A DNA stretch of 64,000 nt from Eonycteris spelaea (Eukaryota; Chordata; Mammalia; Chiroptera; Pteropodidae). Positions 54,901 to 64,000 of this stretch are shown here, piece by piece. Location of the stretch: contig PUFA01000166.1 of the NCBI GenBank assembly GCA_003508835.1, forward strand, positions 682,001 through 746,000, in the 5' to 3' direction. A program made the translations under genes and the position numbers. Position 1 is the stretch's first letter. Every line of letters starts with the position of its first letter. The notes under the pieces are model-generated. The model was not told the origin of the DNA. It saw only the letters and a list, made by a program, of their open reading frames with translations, and ran no database searches.

Positions 54901-57900
54901 GATCAGTGATGTGGAAGACAGAAATCTAGAAATAAATCAGAAGGAAGAAGAGAGAAACCAAAAAAATGAAAAGTAATGAAAGAGCAATATAAGAACTAGC
55001 TGATACCATCGAGAGAGGAAACATAAGAATAATGGGCACTACCAAAGGCGAGAAAAAGGAGCAGGGACTAGAACGCATATTTAGACAAAGAGTGGACAAG
55101 AATTTCCCAAATCTAAGGAATGAGATGGAGCTTGGATTTCAGGAAGTTAACAGAACACCCAAATATCTCAATCCAAAAAGGCCTTCCACCAAGACACATT
55201 GTATTAATGTTATCAAAAATCAATGACAAAGCTATAATTCTCAAGGCAGCCAGGGAGAAGAAAAATGGTAACTTATAAAGGAAAACACATAAGATTCTCA
55301 TTAGACTTCTCAGTACAGACCTTACAAGCCAGAAAAGAATGGAACCAAATATTTAAACTATTAAGTGAAAGGAACTACCAGCCCAGAATAATGTATCCAG
55401 CTAAGCTCTCCTTTAGATATAAAGGAGAAATCAAGACCTTCCCAGGCATACAAAAATTGAAGGAATTCTCCACTACGAGGCCTGCACTACAGAAAATACT
55501 GAAAGTGGTCCGCTACCTAAAACAAAATAACAACAAACAACAAAAATGCATAATGAAAAGTACAGTAACTATCAGGCATATAGAAGCAGAGGAGTGCAAC
55601 CTTATCAAGAGCAGGACATTATAGCTAAAATAGTAAGTGAATTGTTGTAATGAGAAAAAAATTGCTATAGCCAAGATAGTAATGAATGTTCACCATACAC
55701 AGGGGCAAACTGAGATAACAATGATCAAAAAGGGGAGGAGATCATTTGTAATACCCCTCATTCCTTCAAGTGTGGAGTGGGTGATGTCATATGTTGGAAG
55801 GATAATATCTCGGGAATCCAGAGATAAAGCACATGCAGAAGAAATAGGATGATGTGCAATATAACTATCCTTTACATACTTGTAATGGTAACCACTCACC
55901 GAAGATTCAGAACTAAATATATAACATGAAAAAGAAGAACCAGAGGCAAACCCACAAAACCCAACCAAAATAAAGAAACAGAAACACAGGACAAGGAAGC
56001 AATGGAAACACTGAGCTACCAGAAAGCAAAAGATAAAATGGCTATAAGAAGACCTCATATTTCAATAATCACCCTAAATGTAAATGACTGAACTCATCAT
56101 AAAAAAGGCACAGAGTTGCAGAATGGATCAAAAACAAAACCCAACCATATGCTGCCTCCAGGAGACACATCTCAGTTCCAAAGACAAATAAGACTCAAAG
56201 TGAAAGGGTGGAAAATGATATTTCAAGCAAATGGCATTCAGAGAAAAGCAGGAGTAGGGTACTAATATGAGAAATAGACTTCAAAATAAAAAAGGTAAAG
56301 AAAGATACTGAGGACACTTCATAATGATAAAGGGAATCATGCACCAAGAAGACAACACTTATTAATATCTATGCTCCCAATCAGGGAGCCCTGAAATATA
56401 TAAAGCAATTACTAACAGAACTAAAGGGAGAAACAGACCAAAACACATTGTAGTAGGGACCTAAATACCCACTGTAGATATGGACAGATCATCCAAACAG
56501 AAAATCAATAAGGAAATAACATCCTTAAATGACACATTAGACCAACTGGACATAATTGATATTTACAGAGCCTTCATCCAAAACAGCTGCTTATACATTC
56601 TTCTCTAGTGCACATGGAACATTCTCAAGATGACCACATACTGGGACACAGAGATAGCCTCAACAAATATAAGAGGTTGAAATCATACCAACCATATTCT
56701 CTGATCATAATGCTTTGAAACTAGAGATCAACTGCAAAAAGAAAGCAGAAGAACCACAAATACATGGAGATTAACATGCTACTGAAAATAACTGGTCAGA
56801 GAAGAAATAAAAAAGAGATCAAGAGATACATAGAAACAAATGATAATGATAGTACAACATATCAAAACTTTTGGGACATGGCAAAAGTCATAAGAGGAAA
56901 GTTCATATCATTACAGGCCTACTCCAAAAACAAGAATGAGCCCAAATAAAAAACCTAACGCTTCATCTTAAAAAACTAGAAAAGGAAGAACAAATGAAGC
57001 CTAAAGTCAGCAGAAGGAAAGAAATCATCAAAATTAGAGCAGAAATAAATGAAATTGAAAACAAAAAAAAGATAGAAAAAATAAATGCAACAAAGAGCTG
57101 GTTCTTTGAGAAGGTTAATAAAATTGACAAACCCCTGGCTAGACTCACAAGAAAAAAGAGAGAGACACAAATAAACAAAATCAGGGATAAAGAGGAGAAA
57201 TTACGACTGACATTGCAGAAATACAAAGGATCATACAAGAATACTATGAAAAAGTAATAACACCAATTTAATAACCTAGAAGAAATGGACCAGTACTTAG
57301 AAAAATACAACCTCCTAGACTGAATCAAGAACTGGAAAATCTAAATAGACCAATCAGCAGTATGGAAATTGAAACAATCATCAAAAACCTACCAAAAAGT
57401 AAAAGTCCAGGACCAGATGGCTTCACCAGTGAATTCTACCAAACATTCAAAAAGATTTAATACCTATTCTCCTCAAACTCTTCCAAAAAATTGAAGAGGA
57501 GGCAATACTTCCCAACTCATTTTATGAGGCCAATATTACTCTGATACCAAAACCTGGTAAAGATAACACAAAAAAGAAAACTACAGACCAATATCTCTCA
57601 TGAACACAGATGCAAAAATCCTAAGATACTAATGAACCAAATACAGCAACATATTAAAAAGATTATATACACAATCAAGTGGGCTTCATCCCAGGGCACA
57701 GGGATGGTTCAACATATGCAAATCAATTAATGTGATACACCACATAAACAAATTAAAAAATAAGAATCATATGATCATATCAATAGATGCAGAAAAAGCC
57801 TTCAAAATACAGCATCCATTTATGATCAAAACACTTAACAAAATTGGAATAGAAGGAAAGTACCTTAACATAATAAAGGCCTATGACAAACCCTCAGCCA

Positions 57901-60900
57901 ACATTATACTTAATGGTGAAAAACTAAAAACCTTCCCTCTAAGATCAGGAACAAGGCAAGGCTGTCCACTTTGCCACTCTTATTCAATGTAACATTGGAG
58001 GTCCTAGTGAGTGCAATCAGACAAGAGAAAGATATAAAAGGCATCCAAATAGGAAACAAAGAAGTCAAACTGTCATTATTTGTGGATGATATGATTCTCT
58101 ATATAGAAAACCCTAAAGACTCCACAAGTACACTACTAGAAACAATAAGCAAATACGGTAGTCTCTGGATACAAAATCAACATTCAAAAATCCATAGCAG
58201 TCCTCTACTCTAACAACGAATCATCAGAAAAGAGGCTGAAAAAATAATTCATTTCATAATTGCAACAAAAAGAATCAAAATACCTAGGTATAAACTAATG
58301 AAACATGTGAAGACCTATATTAATGAAAACCACAAAACCCTATTTAAAAAAATCAAAGAAGATACAAAGAAATGGAAAGATATTTCGTGTTCTTGGACTA
58401 GAAGAATCAACAGAGTTAAAATGACCACATTATCTAAAGCATTATACAGGTTTAATGCAATCACATCAAAATCCCATCGGCATTTTTTAAAGAAAGCAGA
58501 ACAAAAAATCATCAGATTTATGTGGAGGCACAAAAGACCCTAAATTGCCAAAGCCATCCTGAGAAAAAAAAGTAATGCTGGAAGCATCACTCTGTCTGCT
58601 TCAAAATTATACTACAAAGTGACAGTAATCAAAACAGCATAGTATTTGACAGAAAAAGACACATGGACCAGTAGTACAGAACTGAGAGTCCAGAAGTAAA
58701 TCCATATTTATATGGGCAAATAATTTTCAACAAAAAAAAGCCAAATGAAATTAAGGACCTGAATATAAGACTGGAATCAATAAAATGCATAGAAGAAAAC
58801 ATAGAACTAAACTCAAGGACCTTGGACTTAAAGAGGATTTTAGGAATCTGACTCAAAGGCAAGGGAAGTAAAAGCAAAAACAAATAAATGGGACTACATC
58901 AAACTAAAAAGCTTCTGCTCAGCAAGAAAACCGTCAACAAGGTAAAGAGACAATCATCCGAAAGGGAAAATATATTTGCAAGCAACACTTCCGATACGGG
59001 CCTAATCTCCAAAAATAAACAAAGAACTCATATGACTCAATAACAACAAAAAAACAAGTGATCCATCATAAAATGGGCAGAGGACCTGAACAGACACTTC
59101 CCCAGAGGTCATACAAATGGCCTACAATATATATGAAAAGATCTTAACATTGCTAACTATTAGGGAAATGCAAATCAAATACACAATGAGATACCATCTC
59201 ACACCTGTTAGAATGGTTATAATCAACAGGACAAGTAATAACAAATGTTGGAGAGGATGCAGAGAAAAGGAACCCTCAGACACTGTTGGTGGGACTGCAA
59301 ATTGGTACAGCCACTCTGGAAAATAGTATGGAGTTTCCTCAGAAAACTAAGAATTGATCTACCATACGATCCAGCAATGCCTCTACTGGGTATTTACCCC
59401 TAAAGACTTGAAAACCTATATCCACAAAGATATTTGCACACCAATGTTCATAGCAGCATTATTCACAGTGGCCAGGACATGGAAACAACTGAAGTGTCCT
59501 ACAATAGATGATTGGCTAAGAAGCTGGGGTACATATATACACTGGAATACTACTCAGCCATAAGAAGAGATGAAATACTGCCATTGTGACAATATGTATA
59601 GGCCTCAAGATAATCATGCTAAGCGAAATAAGCCAGACAGAAAGTTGAAAATCACATGATATCACTTATATGTGGGATATAAACCCAAAAGCAAAATGAG
59701 CAGGACAAACAGGAGACTCATGGACATAGACTATAGGCTAGTGTTACCAGAGAACTATAGAGCAGTGGTTACTAGTGGGGGGGGAGGAGGAGGGAGATAG
59801 ACGGGGTAAAGGGGGTCATATGTAGGGAGGTAGAGGGAGTGGTGAAGTTGGCAAGGGATCAATATATTGTAGCTGAAGGAAACTGGACTTGGGTGGTGAA
59901 CACAAAATAGAATACACAGACGTCAAATAATAATGTACACCTGAAAATTATGATCGTCTAACCAATGTTACCCCAATAAACTTAATTTTTAAAAAAACAC
60001 AATGAGATATCAACACTCACACCTGGTCATAATGGCTATCATCAATAAACAAAAAACACCAAGTGTTGGTGAGGGTGTGGAGAAAAGAGAACCCTCATAC
60101 CTTGCTGATGGGATTGCAGATTGGGTCAGCTACTATGGAGTTTCCTCAAAAAATTAAAAGAGATATATCCTTTGACCCAGCAATTGCACTTCTGAGTATT
60201 TATCCAAAGAAGAGCAAAACAATAATTCATAAAGATCTATGCACTCCAAAATTCATGGCAGCCCAATTACAATAGCCAAGATATGGAAGCAACCTAAATG
60301 CCCATCAACGGACAACTGGATAAAGAAATTATGGTTCATATATACAATGGAGTATTACTTAGTCATTTAAAAAAATGAAGTCCTACCATTTGCAACGACA
60401 TGGATGGACTTAAAGGTTATTATGCTGAGTAAATAAGTTAGACAGAGAGAAAGATAGATACCATATGATTTCACTTATATGTGGTATCTAAGGAACAAAA
60501 AAGAACAAACTAATCAAAACCAGATTCACACACATAGCCGAGACCATTTGGTGAAGGACAGAGGGGAGGGGGTGGTGGGAGTCTGGGAGAATGGTGCCAA
60601 GGGTTAAAGAAGTACAAATTAGTAGTTGGTAGTTGGGCACAGGGAGCATGGACATGGGAATGTAGTTAGCATTAATATGATGGCTAAGTGGAGGGCCAGG
60701 AGAGGGAGGGAGTAATTGGGGAGATCGTTTCATGAACATGATAGATGTCTAACTAATGTACTGTGTATCTGAAATTAATTTAAATAAATAATATTTTTAA
60801 AAAGACTAAAAACAAATTGCCAATATTTTTAGAATAAAAAATGGAATTTTATTTGAATTTATAGTTCTTTAATAGTAAGATTAGTAAGCATTTCCATTAG

Positions 60901-62167
60901 ATCATGCAACTTTCTATTTTTATGTAGAAATTTATTTTTTCTTAGTTTCCTATTTCTTTCCTTTCCAAAGCTTCCCGTTATAACATTATAAAATTATTTT
61001 AGAAAATAAAACTACAAAAAGAAAATACACGCTATAGTGGAAGACTATGAATCGGGTTTAAGAATCTTTTCTTCTGTTCTTTCGGCGCCATGGAAAGTCT
61101 TTCTAAAACTACAAAAAGTACTCAGTGGTTTTCCACTAGGCAGTGGAAGAAGAGGCACCGCAGTTTATTTCTGATTATCTCTTTGTTGATAAAACAGGGT
61201 GCCAGTTGCTGACGTAAATTAGCAAGTCCTGACTGGCAACAACTTGAAACAAGCAGGACAAGTTGTAAGAAGATGCAGAGGTAAGTAAGACGCGAGGGAG
61301 AACGTGGGAGGACGACTGGGCAGAGGGATTCAGCACAAGAACCGCCCTCGGTAAAGGGAATAAACACCTCGTGAGTTCGACTGAATTTCATTAATCCTAC
61401 AATGTTTTCAAGAATTCGAAAACCGTTAAGAAAACAAAAATCTAGCAGGCAAAATAGCCTTCTTTCTGCCTACTGCTCTGACGTTTCCTTTATGTTGGAG
61501 TTAACAGTTTCGAACCCGTCAGGCCCAAGCATATAAACCCGACGCGATTCTTGGGCTTGCTGACTCAACTCGTGGAAGGCACTCCCTGCGTGCTGCAACA
61601 GTTTCGGGACAACGAAGTCGGGTGAAAGACGAGCATCTCCGGCGTGTGACTCACACTGCATGCATCGACACCCTGGGCGCCCGCCCTCCTTTCGGAACAT
61701 CTGTCCCCTGCATGTTACCCGGGAAGGGCCCTCAGAGTTCATTCATTCCTGCAACAGGCTTTTGTTTCGACTCCCCTCCCCCTTTGTGGCGGGAGGTAAA
61801 GGGAAGAGGAGGTGACCAGACCCGAGGAAGGGCGACAAAACAGGCCAGCGGGATACGCCACGCAGGCGACGGGCGGATTCCCGGGAGGCGCGGGCGCGAC
61901 GGGGGCGCACGAAGGGGCGCTGGGGAGCGGGCAGCGGGGCTAGGGAGGCCCGCGGCTGGACGCTACTGGGGGCGACCGCGTGAGGTTTCGGCCCTCGGAG
62001 CTGACGGCCTGCAGGTAGAAATAGCGGACCGGCAGAACGACGTCCGCCTGCAGCCCGGGGCCCCACACCAGGCTGCGCGGCGCGCTCACCGGCGCCTCGG
62101 GGGCCGCGGCAGCCACCAGCAGAGCGAGCTGCAGCGGCAGCAGCAGGGACCGCGGGAGGCGGCGCAT
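36832..62167 (-). CDS. POGLUT3: POGLUT3 (KDELC2), protein O-glucosyltransferase 3, eight coding exons
   Basis: An endoplasmic reticulum enzyme of the GT90/CAP10 family. Known relatives add glucose to serine in EGF-like repeats of proteins such as Notch. Exons are 62167-61967, 47097-46900, 46333-46047, 43672-43456, 41446-41250, 39909-39715, 38477-38373 and 36954-36832. Order of parts: a hydrophobic signal peptide (about residues 7-22), a filamin-type immunoglobulin domain (about 25-135), the glucosyltransferase domain (about 200-450), and the C-terminal REEL, an ER-retrieval signal of KDEL type. NLGDWP at residues 240-245 holds the aspartate (243) that probably serves as the base, by analogy with POGLUT1. 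An N-glycosylation site NLT is at about 61-63. All exons are open and phases agree from exon 2 on. Restoring the exon 1 phase would give 507 residues, the human length as I recall it. Oddity: exon 1 is one base short at its donor. Confidence 0.93.
38373..38477 (-). CDS. POGLUT3: POGLUT3 exon 7
   Basis: Acceptor TTTTCAG precedes 38477 and donor GTCAGT follows 38373. Thirty-five codons in phase 0, starting [13 protein letters not shown] and ending YCYYYSVLQ, the C-terminal end of the glucosyltransferase domain. Confidence 0.92.
39715..39909 (-). CDS. POGLUT3: POGLUT3 exon 6
   Basis: Acceptor CTTTTAG precedes 39909 and donor GTACGC follows 39715. Sixty-five codons in phase 0: [20 protein letters not shown] at the start and LLEKVKWAK at the end. 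[10 protein letters not shown] and DSPYYEHFY are the signature blocks of this family, probably in the nucleotide-sugar site. Confidence 0.95.
40490..40880 (-). repeat. MIR SINE fragments, antisense
   Basis: Reversed MIR text appears twice: GTAGGTATTATCATCTCCCC with AAATGAGAAAACTAGTGTTT (about 40515-40580), and GAACCTCATGACAGTGCTCT to AGGCAGAACTAGAGGCAGGA (about 40754-40870). Located in a POGLUT3 intron. Confidence 0.55.
41250..41446 (-). CDS. POGLUT3: POGLUT3 exon 5
   Basis: Acceptor CTTCTAG precedes 41446 and donor GTAAGTG follows 41250. 197 bases, entered in phase 1 and left in phase 0. It begins [18 protein letters not shown] and ends FFDFFK. The [11 protein letters not shown] block is a conserved GT90 element. 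An NKT glycosylation site is present. Confidence 0.95.
42694..43187 (+). mobile_element. Solo LTR of an endogenous retrovirus
   Basis: About 494 bases, starting TGTACGAAAAG and ending GGGCATTACA, matching TGT...ACA ends. It is C-rich and GC-richer than the flanking intron. A polyadenylation signal AATAAA is at about 43112, preceded by a TTTAAATT box near 43028. A short internal repeat, CTTCTGCACTCGGCCCT, occurs twice at about 42837-42870. No internal viral sequence flanks it and no clear target duplication was found. It lies in POGLUT3 intron 4, opposite to the gene. Confidence 0.7.
43456..43672 (-). CDS. POGLUT3: POGLUT3 exon 4
   Basis: Acceptor AATTTAG precedes 43672 and donor GTAAAA follows 43456. 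217 bases, phase 0 in and phase 1 out. It opens [20 protein letters not shown] and contains [20 protein letters not shown] and [10 protein letters not shown]. It holds the probable catalytic Asp (NLGDWP). The segment 43475-43564 is duplicated at 55735-55824 inside an intronic L1. Where this exon has Gln in LDSQD, the duplicate has Arg. Confidence 0.95.
44784..44990 (-). mobile_element. MER5A-type hAT MITE
   Basis: Reversed MER5A text: CAGGGTTCTTCAATCTCACC, CTGTGCATTGTAGGGTGTTT, GGTGACAACCAAAAATGCCC and GACATTGTCAAATGTTCTCT. In POGLUT3 intron 3. Confidence 0.8.
45000..46040. other. POGLUT3 intron 3, nothing further assigned
   Basis: No exon or named repeat recognised. Short frames are chance. 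Confidence 0.4.
46047..46333 (-). CDS. POGLUT3: POGLUT3 exon 3
   Basis: Acceptor TTTCCTAG precedes 46333 and donor GTATGA follows 46047. 287 bases, phase 1 in and phase 0 out. It starts [19 protein letters not shown] and includes [16 protein letters not shown] and [15 protein letters not shown]. It links the filamin domain to the catalytic domain. CECP is typical of the KDELC pair. Confidence 0.95.
46900..47097 (-). CDS. POGLUT3: POGLUT3 exon 2
   Basis: Acceptor TTTCTTTCAG precedes 47097 and donor GTAAGTG follows 46900. 198 bases, phase 1 in and out. It reads [20 protein letters not shown] and ends [10 protein letters not shown], the filamin-type immunoglobulin domain. Its first two bases, GT, need a G from exon 1 to make glycine. 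Confidence 0.95.
47110..49290. other. POGLUT3 intron 1, first part
   Basis: Non-coding. An L2 or MIR tail is visible at about 47275-47330 (CACTCAATAAAGATTTATTG). A short TATATG/TATG patch is near 48098-48125. No exon. Confidence 0.4.
49300..49490 (-). repeat. MIR SINE, antisense
   Basis: Reversed MIR core: GGTAGGTATTATCACCCCAT TTTACAG followed by CTAAGTAACTCTCTAAGGTC and AGCAGAGCCAATATTTGAA. Confidence 0.7.
49850..50050 (+). repeat. MIR SINE
   Basis: Sense MIR: TTGGCTCTGACACTTAACAA, GGCCATAGGCAAGACATTTT and TGAGTTTTAGTTTCTTGTG, then the expected TTAAATAGAGCACAG stretch. Confidence 0.65.
50221..50605 (+). mobile_element. Tigger-type DNA transposon MITE with a second one nested inside
   Basis: The outer element starts CAGTTGACTCTTGAACAAC and ends TTGTTTAAGGGTTAACTAT, inverted copies of each other. 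From about 50297 to 50500 its interior is another Tigger-like MITE, with AGCCCTTCATTTTCCTGGAT, TTCAACCAACCACTGATTG, ACTTGAGCATCTGTGGATTT and TATCCATGGGGGTCTTGGAA. Both are common old mariner-class families. No transposase. Confidence 0.7.
50655..50750 (-). repeat. L2 fragment, antisense
   Basis: Carries ATATTTACTGAGCATCTCTG followed by CCAGGCACTATGCTAGATGC and TGAGGATATAAAAATATC, the reversed L2 tail region. Confidence 0.6.
51490..52135 (-). mobile_element. Old L1 3' fragment, antisense
   Basis: Reversed L1 3' untranslated text: TTTTTAAGTGTACAGTTCAG, then CCCCTGACAACCACCATTCT and CTCTAGATACCGCATATAAG. Similar text occurs at about 5920. Confidence 0.65.
52140..53906 (+). mobile_element. Older L1 ORF2, 5' portion before a nested L1
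   Basis: Sense L1 ORF2 reverse transcriptase from about 52140. The frame at 52282-52617 carries [15 protein letters not shown] and [14 protein letters not shown], with the usual catalytic box mutated near 52670. Later frames continue to 53680. It breaks at CACAATGAG (53898-53906) and resumes after the same nine bases at 60006. Many indels, inactive. Confidence 0.85.
53907..59997 (+). mobile_element. Nearly full-length L1 inserted in an older L1
   Basis: About 6.1 kb. A GC-rich 5' region (53930-54430) is followed by ORF1 in broken frames (about 54840-55530; RRM and C-terminal text at 55265-55624), a spacer with a foreign exon fragment (55735-55824), endonuclease-reverse transcriptase ORF2 in broken frames (about 56080-59600) and a 3' end CCCCAATAAACTTAATTT plus A residues. 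It is flanked by CACAATGAG at 53898-53906 and 59998-60006, a nine-base target duplication, and the host L1 continues in register. Many one- to three-base deletions break both ORFs, so it is inactive. It sits in POGLUT3 intron 1, antisense to the gene. Confidence 0.85.
55735..55824 (-). pseudogene. Copy of POGLUT3 exon 4 interior inside an L1
   Basis: Ninety bases match 43475-43564 of POGLUT3 exon 4 at 85 positions with no gaps. The five differences are scattered. Read on the minus strand it stays open as [20 protein letters not shown] then MRGITNDLL. It is in the same orientation as POGLUT3 and opposite to the L1 around it. No intron or splice-site sequence accompanies it, so both ends lie inside the exon. 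Similarity stops abruptly at GAGGAG on one side and GAGA on the other. It cannot act as an exon as it stands, since no acceptor or donor adjoins it. Confidence 0.85.
60007..60810 (+). mobile_element. Older L1, 3' portion after the nested L1
   Basis: Resumes in register with the copy ending at 53906 (ORF2 C-terminal region), then a 3' untranslated region with GAGGGGAGGGGGTGGTGGGA and an end at CTGAAATTAATTTAAATAAA. Not coding. Confidence 0.8.
60820..61850. other. POGLUT3 intron 1, proximal part
   Basis: Unique-looking sequence, AT-rich to about 61100 and then of mixed composition, approaching the CpG island. No exon or named repeat. Confidence 0.4.
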
Positions 62168-62350
62168 GGTCGCCGGGCCGCTGCGGTCCAGCTCGGCGGC
62201 GGCGGGGCGGGGCGGGGAGGTGGCCCACCCCGGATCTGTCCCGTTCAGGACGCGAGCGCGACGGGCAGCCCGCGCCCTTGCGCACTGCGGAGGGCTGACG
62301 GTGGGCCCTCCCCCAACCCCACCCCGCCCTCCGGCCTCTTAGACCCCACT
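61850..62350 (-). promoter_or_regulatory. POGLUT3: POGLUT3 CpG island promoter
   Basis: Very high CpG density across exon 1 and upstream. Tandem GC boxes (GGGGCGGGGCGGGG) lie about 62203-62216, some 40 bases upstream of the ATG. No TATA box. This pattern suits a housekeeping promoter. Confidence 0.8.
61967..62167 (-). CDS. POGLUT3: POGLUT3 exon 1, start codon and signal peptide
   Basis: ATG at 62167-62165. 201 bases give 67 codons, starting [20 protein letters not shown], a classical signal peptide, and ending [10 protein letters not shown]. The only sensible donor is GTAGCG at 61966, leaving the exon in phase 0, while exon 2 expects phase 1. One G before the GT would fix both the phase and the splice consensus (AG|GTAGCG). 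Confidence 0.88.
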
Positions 62351-62379
62351 GAGAACAGGGATCGTGGGTCCCGCACAGG

Positions 62380-64000
62380 GAGACCAAGGGGTGAGACCCT
62401 GCTTCCCTTGATCGCCATGGCCTTGGCACGCCTGGCTTTCGCTTTCGGTTGCTTGAATTTGTCAATTACTTAGAGGAAACGGTTTTTAAAGAGGGGACAA
62501 ACACAGTGGTGACCGCTGTGGGACGAAAGGGCCCAGCAGCGAAGAACCTTAATATAGTTGAGGAAATGCCTTCAGACGAGGAATTTCACTGGCTTTCGAG
62601 GTGCAGAGCAAATGTCACGTCCCTGCTCTCCTCCCAACACCACCTCTCACCGCCCTCTGTTTCACGCCAGTTGGCTAAGTGCTTCCTTGTTTGTTTTCTG
62701 CTAAGCCATATCTCTCACAGGGTTGATTTCCTTCATTTTCTCAAATTCCCTGCTCTGTATGCTTCCCTTCTTTCAACAAGTATTTACTGAGCATCAACTG
62801 AGTTTGGACCAAGCCTCAAGCCCAAGAGAGGAGCAAAGAGCAGGGTACTCTTGTAGCACAAGCTTGGGTCAGGTCTTGCCTGGAGCGTGGTGGGGGAGCT
62901 TCACCTCAAAGTCAGGACGCTCTGTCCTCTAACTGATGAGGAAAGTTTGGTTTTTGGCCACTCCGTAAAAGCTGGAAGTTTGGATCTGGGAAGAGACTGT
63001 CAGGGTCCCTAACACTAGAAGCTGCTGTCTGCCTCTCTTTTTTCTGACCATTTTATTTATATTGTTTAATTATTTTTACCCCTTTTTTTCTACTTATGAC
63101 TTAAATCTATTCGAAGGATATAAAGATTCTTCCAGGCTAGGGTGAGCAGGGAAATCATATCCCAGATTGGACATGAAGCTTCTGCACCCCCTTTGGTAAT
63201 TTCTCAGTCCAGAAATGCCAGACTCAGTCCGCTGCAGCCTTTCTCATCTCCCCACTTTAATTGGGCTGCTCAGCATTCTTGCTATGACCAAGCTTTAACT
63301 GGGGCAAAATCTTTCTCATGTTTATACCAGTTCTCTTGACCTAGTTTAATGTTCTTTGCCCTTTGTACTTTAGTGTTCTTTGTACTTTGGAAAGATATTC
63401 AGGAAATCGTTAGTAAATCACTTGGTAAATTTTAGGGCTAAAGTGTGTGGCATTACTTGTGTTATTACTTTTCATTGCTAAATTTTATTTTTGTGAAGTG
63501 TCTGCATGCTTTGAATTGAAAGCTTTGCTCTGCTCTAGCTATCACTTAAAAAAATTATTTGGAACACATTTTGTTCACATTTTCCCATCATCAAACTTTA
63601 AAAAATTCCCAGAGAAATAATTTGAGGGTTAGCTAGTACTGAATGGTAGTAGCATATGGCCTAATAAATTATATAATACTGTGGTAACACTCAGGCTTTT
63701 TTAAAGAACATATCAGAGAAGCCATATAATTGTATGTGAACACTTGTTAGCAATACTAAATCTGAACCACCCTCTTTTCTCTTCTCATCTTAATCCATAT
63801 CTTAAAAAAGCATATCTCTTCAGATTGACAAATGCCTTGACCAGAGTCTTTATCATAAATCAAATTTCATTCACTCAACAAACATTTACTCACTGTCTAC
63901 ACATTTTAGACATTATAAGTTGACTTCAATCTCCTGTGTTTTAGTGGACAAGAAAATAATATAACAGTGTGATAAATGCTAAATATGAGTCAAGAACTGT
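62380..64000. other. Upstream flank of POGLUT3 with L2 remnants
   Basis: No gene recognised. L2-like reversed text is at about 62775-62850 (CAACAAGTATTTACTGAGCA) and 63868-63990 (CACTCAACAAACATTTACTC). EXPH5, the next gene in human, is not seen and would lie further right. Confidence 0.45.

Noticed and set aside
55690..56058. A 122-residue minus-strand frame containing the POGLUT3 fragment, considered as a new gene or extra exon
   Set aside because: Only about 30 residues come from POGLUT3 and the rest is antisense L1. No splice sites adjoin the fragment.
61743..62465. A 240-residue minus-strand frame overlapping POGLUT3 exon 1
   Set aside because: It is in a different frame from the exon that encodes the recognised signal peptide, and is explained by GC content.
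61622..62473. A 283-residue open frame on the plus strand across the CpG island
   Set aside because: It is antisense to POGLUT3 exon 1 and its promoter. GC-rich DNA has few stops, the composition is Arg/Gly-rich, and no family is evident.

Overview
This is mammalian nuclear DNA: AT-rich, with long introns, GT-AG exons and dense L1, MIR, L2, MER5A, MLT1 and Tigger repeats. The L1 3' ends (a tail close to CCCCAATAAACTTAATTT) and the lack of primate, rodent, carnivore or ruminant SINEs suggest a laurasiatherian, most likely a bat. The species call is an inference.

Two genes were recognised, both on the minus strand, in the order known from human 11q22.3 (C11orf65 then POGLUT3). POGLUT3 (KDELC2), an endoplasmic reticulum protein O-glucosyltransferase, is complete: eight coding exons from an ATG at 62167 in a CpG island to a stop at 36832, ending in REEL. 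The exon lengths sum to 1523 bases, one short of an open frame. The missing base falls at the exon 1 donor. Restoring that phase would give 507 residues.

C11orf65 (MFI) is represented by its first five coding exons (20402 down to 6838). Three of them carry frame-breaking length changes: two bases short in exon 2 with a stop at the next junction, one extra base in exon 4, one missing base in exon 6. Exons 3 and 5 are clean. Either the gene is decaying in this lineage or the assembly has local indel errors. Its presumed promoter is the CpG-rich stretch near 27.5-28.0 kb. Later exons lie beyond the left edge.

Layout: 1-1425 degenerate endogenous retrovirus, antisense; 1431-6180 old L1, antisense; 6.8-20.4 kb C11orf65 exons with sense L1 blocks between; 20.4-27.5 kb first intron with ancient repeats; 27.5-28.0 kb CpG island; 28.7-31.5 kb nested antisense L1s; 31.5-36.8 kb intergenic and POGLUT3 3' flank; 36.8-47.1 kb POGLUT3 exons 8 to 2; 47.1-61.9 kb intron 1, containing an older L1 interrupted by a nearly full-length L1 (53.9-60.0 kb); 61.9-62.4 kb exon 1 and promoter; 62.4-64 kb upstream flank.

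The most unusual feature is a 90-base copy of the interior of POGLUT3 exon 4 (43475-43564) inside the L1 in POGLUT3 intron 1, at 55735-55824. It matches at 85 of 90 positions, keeps its reading frame, and runs opposite to the L1. I saw no prokaryotic-type system, CRISPR array, tRNA or rRNA gene.
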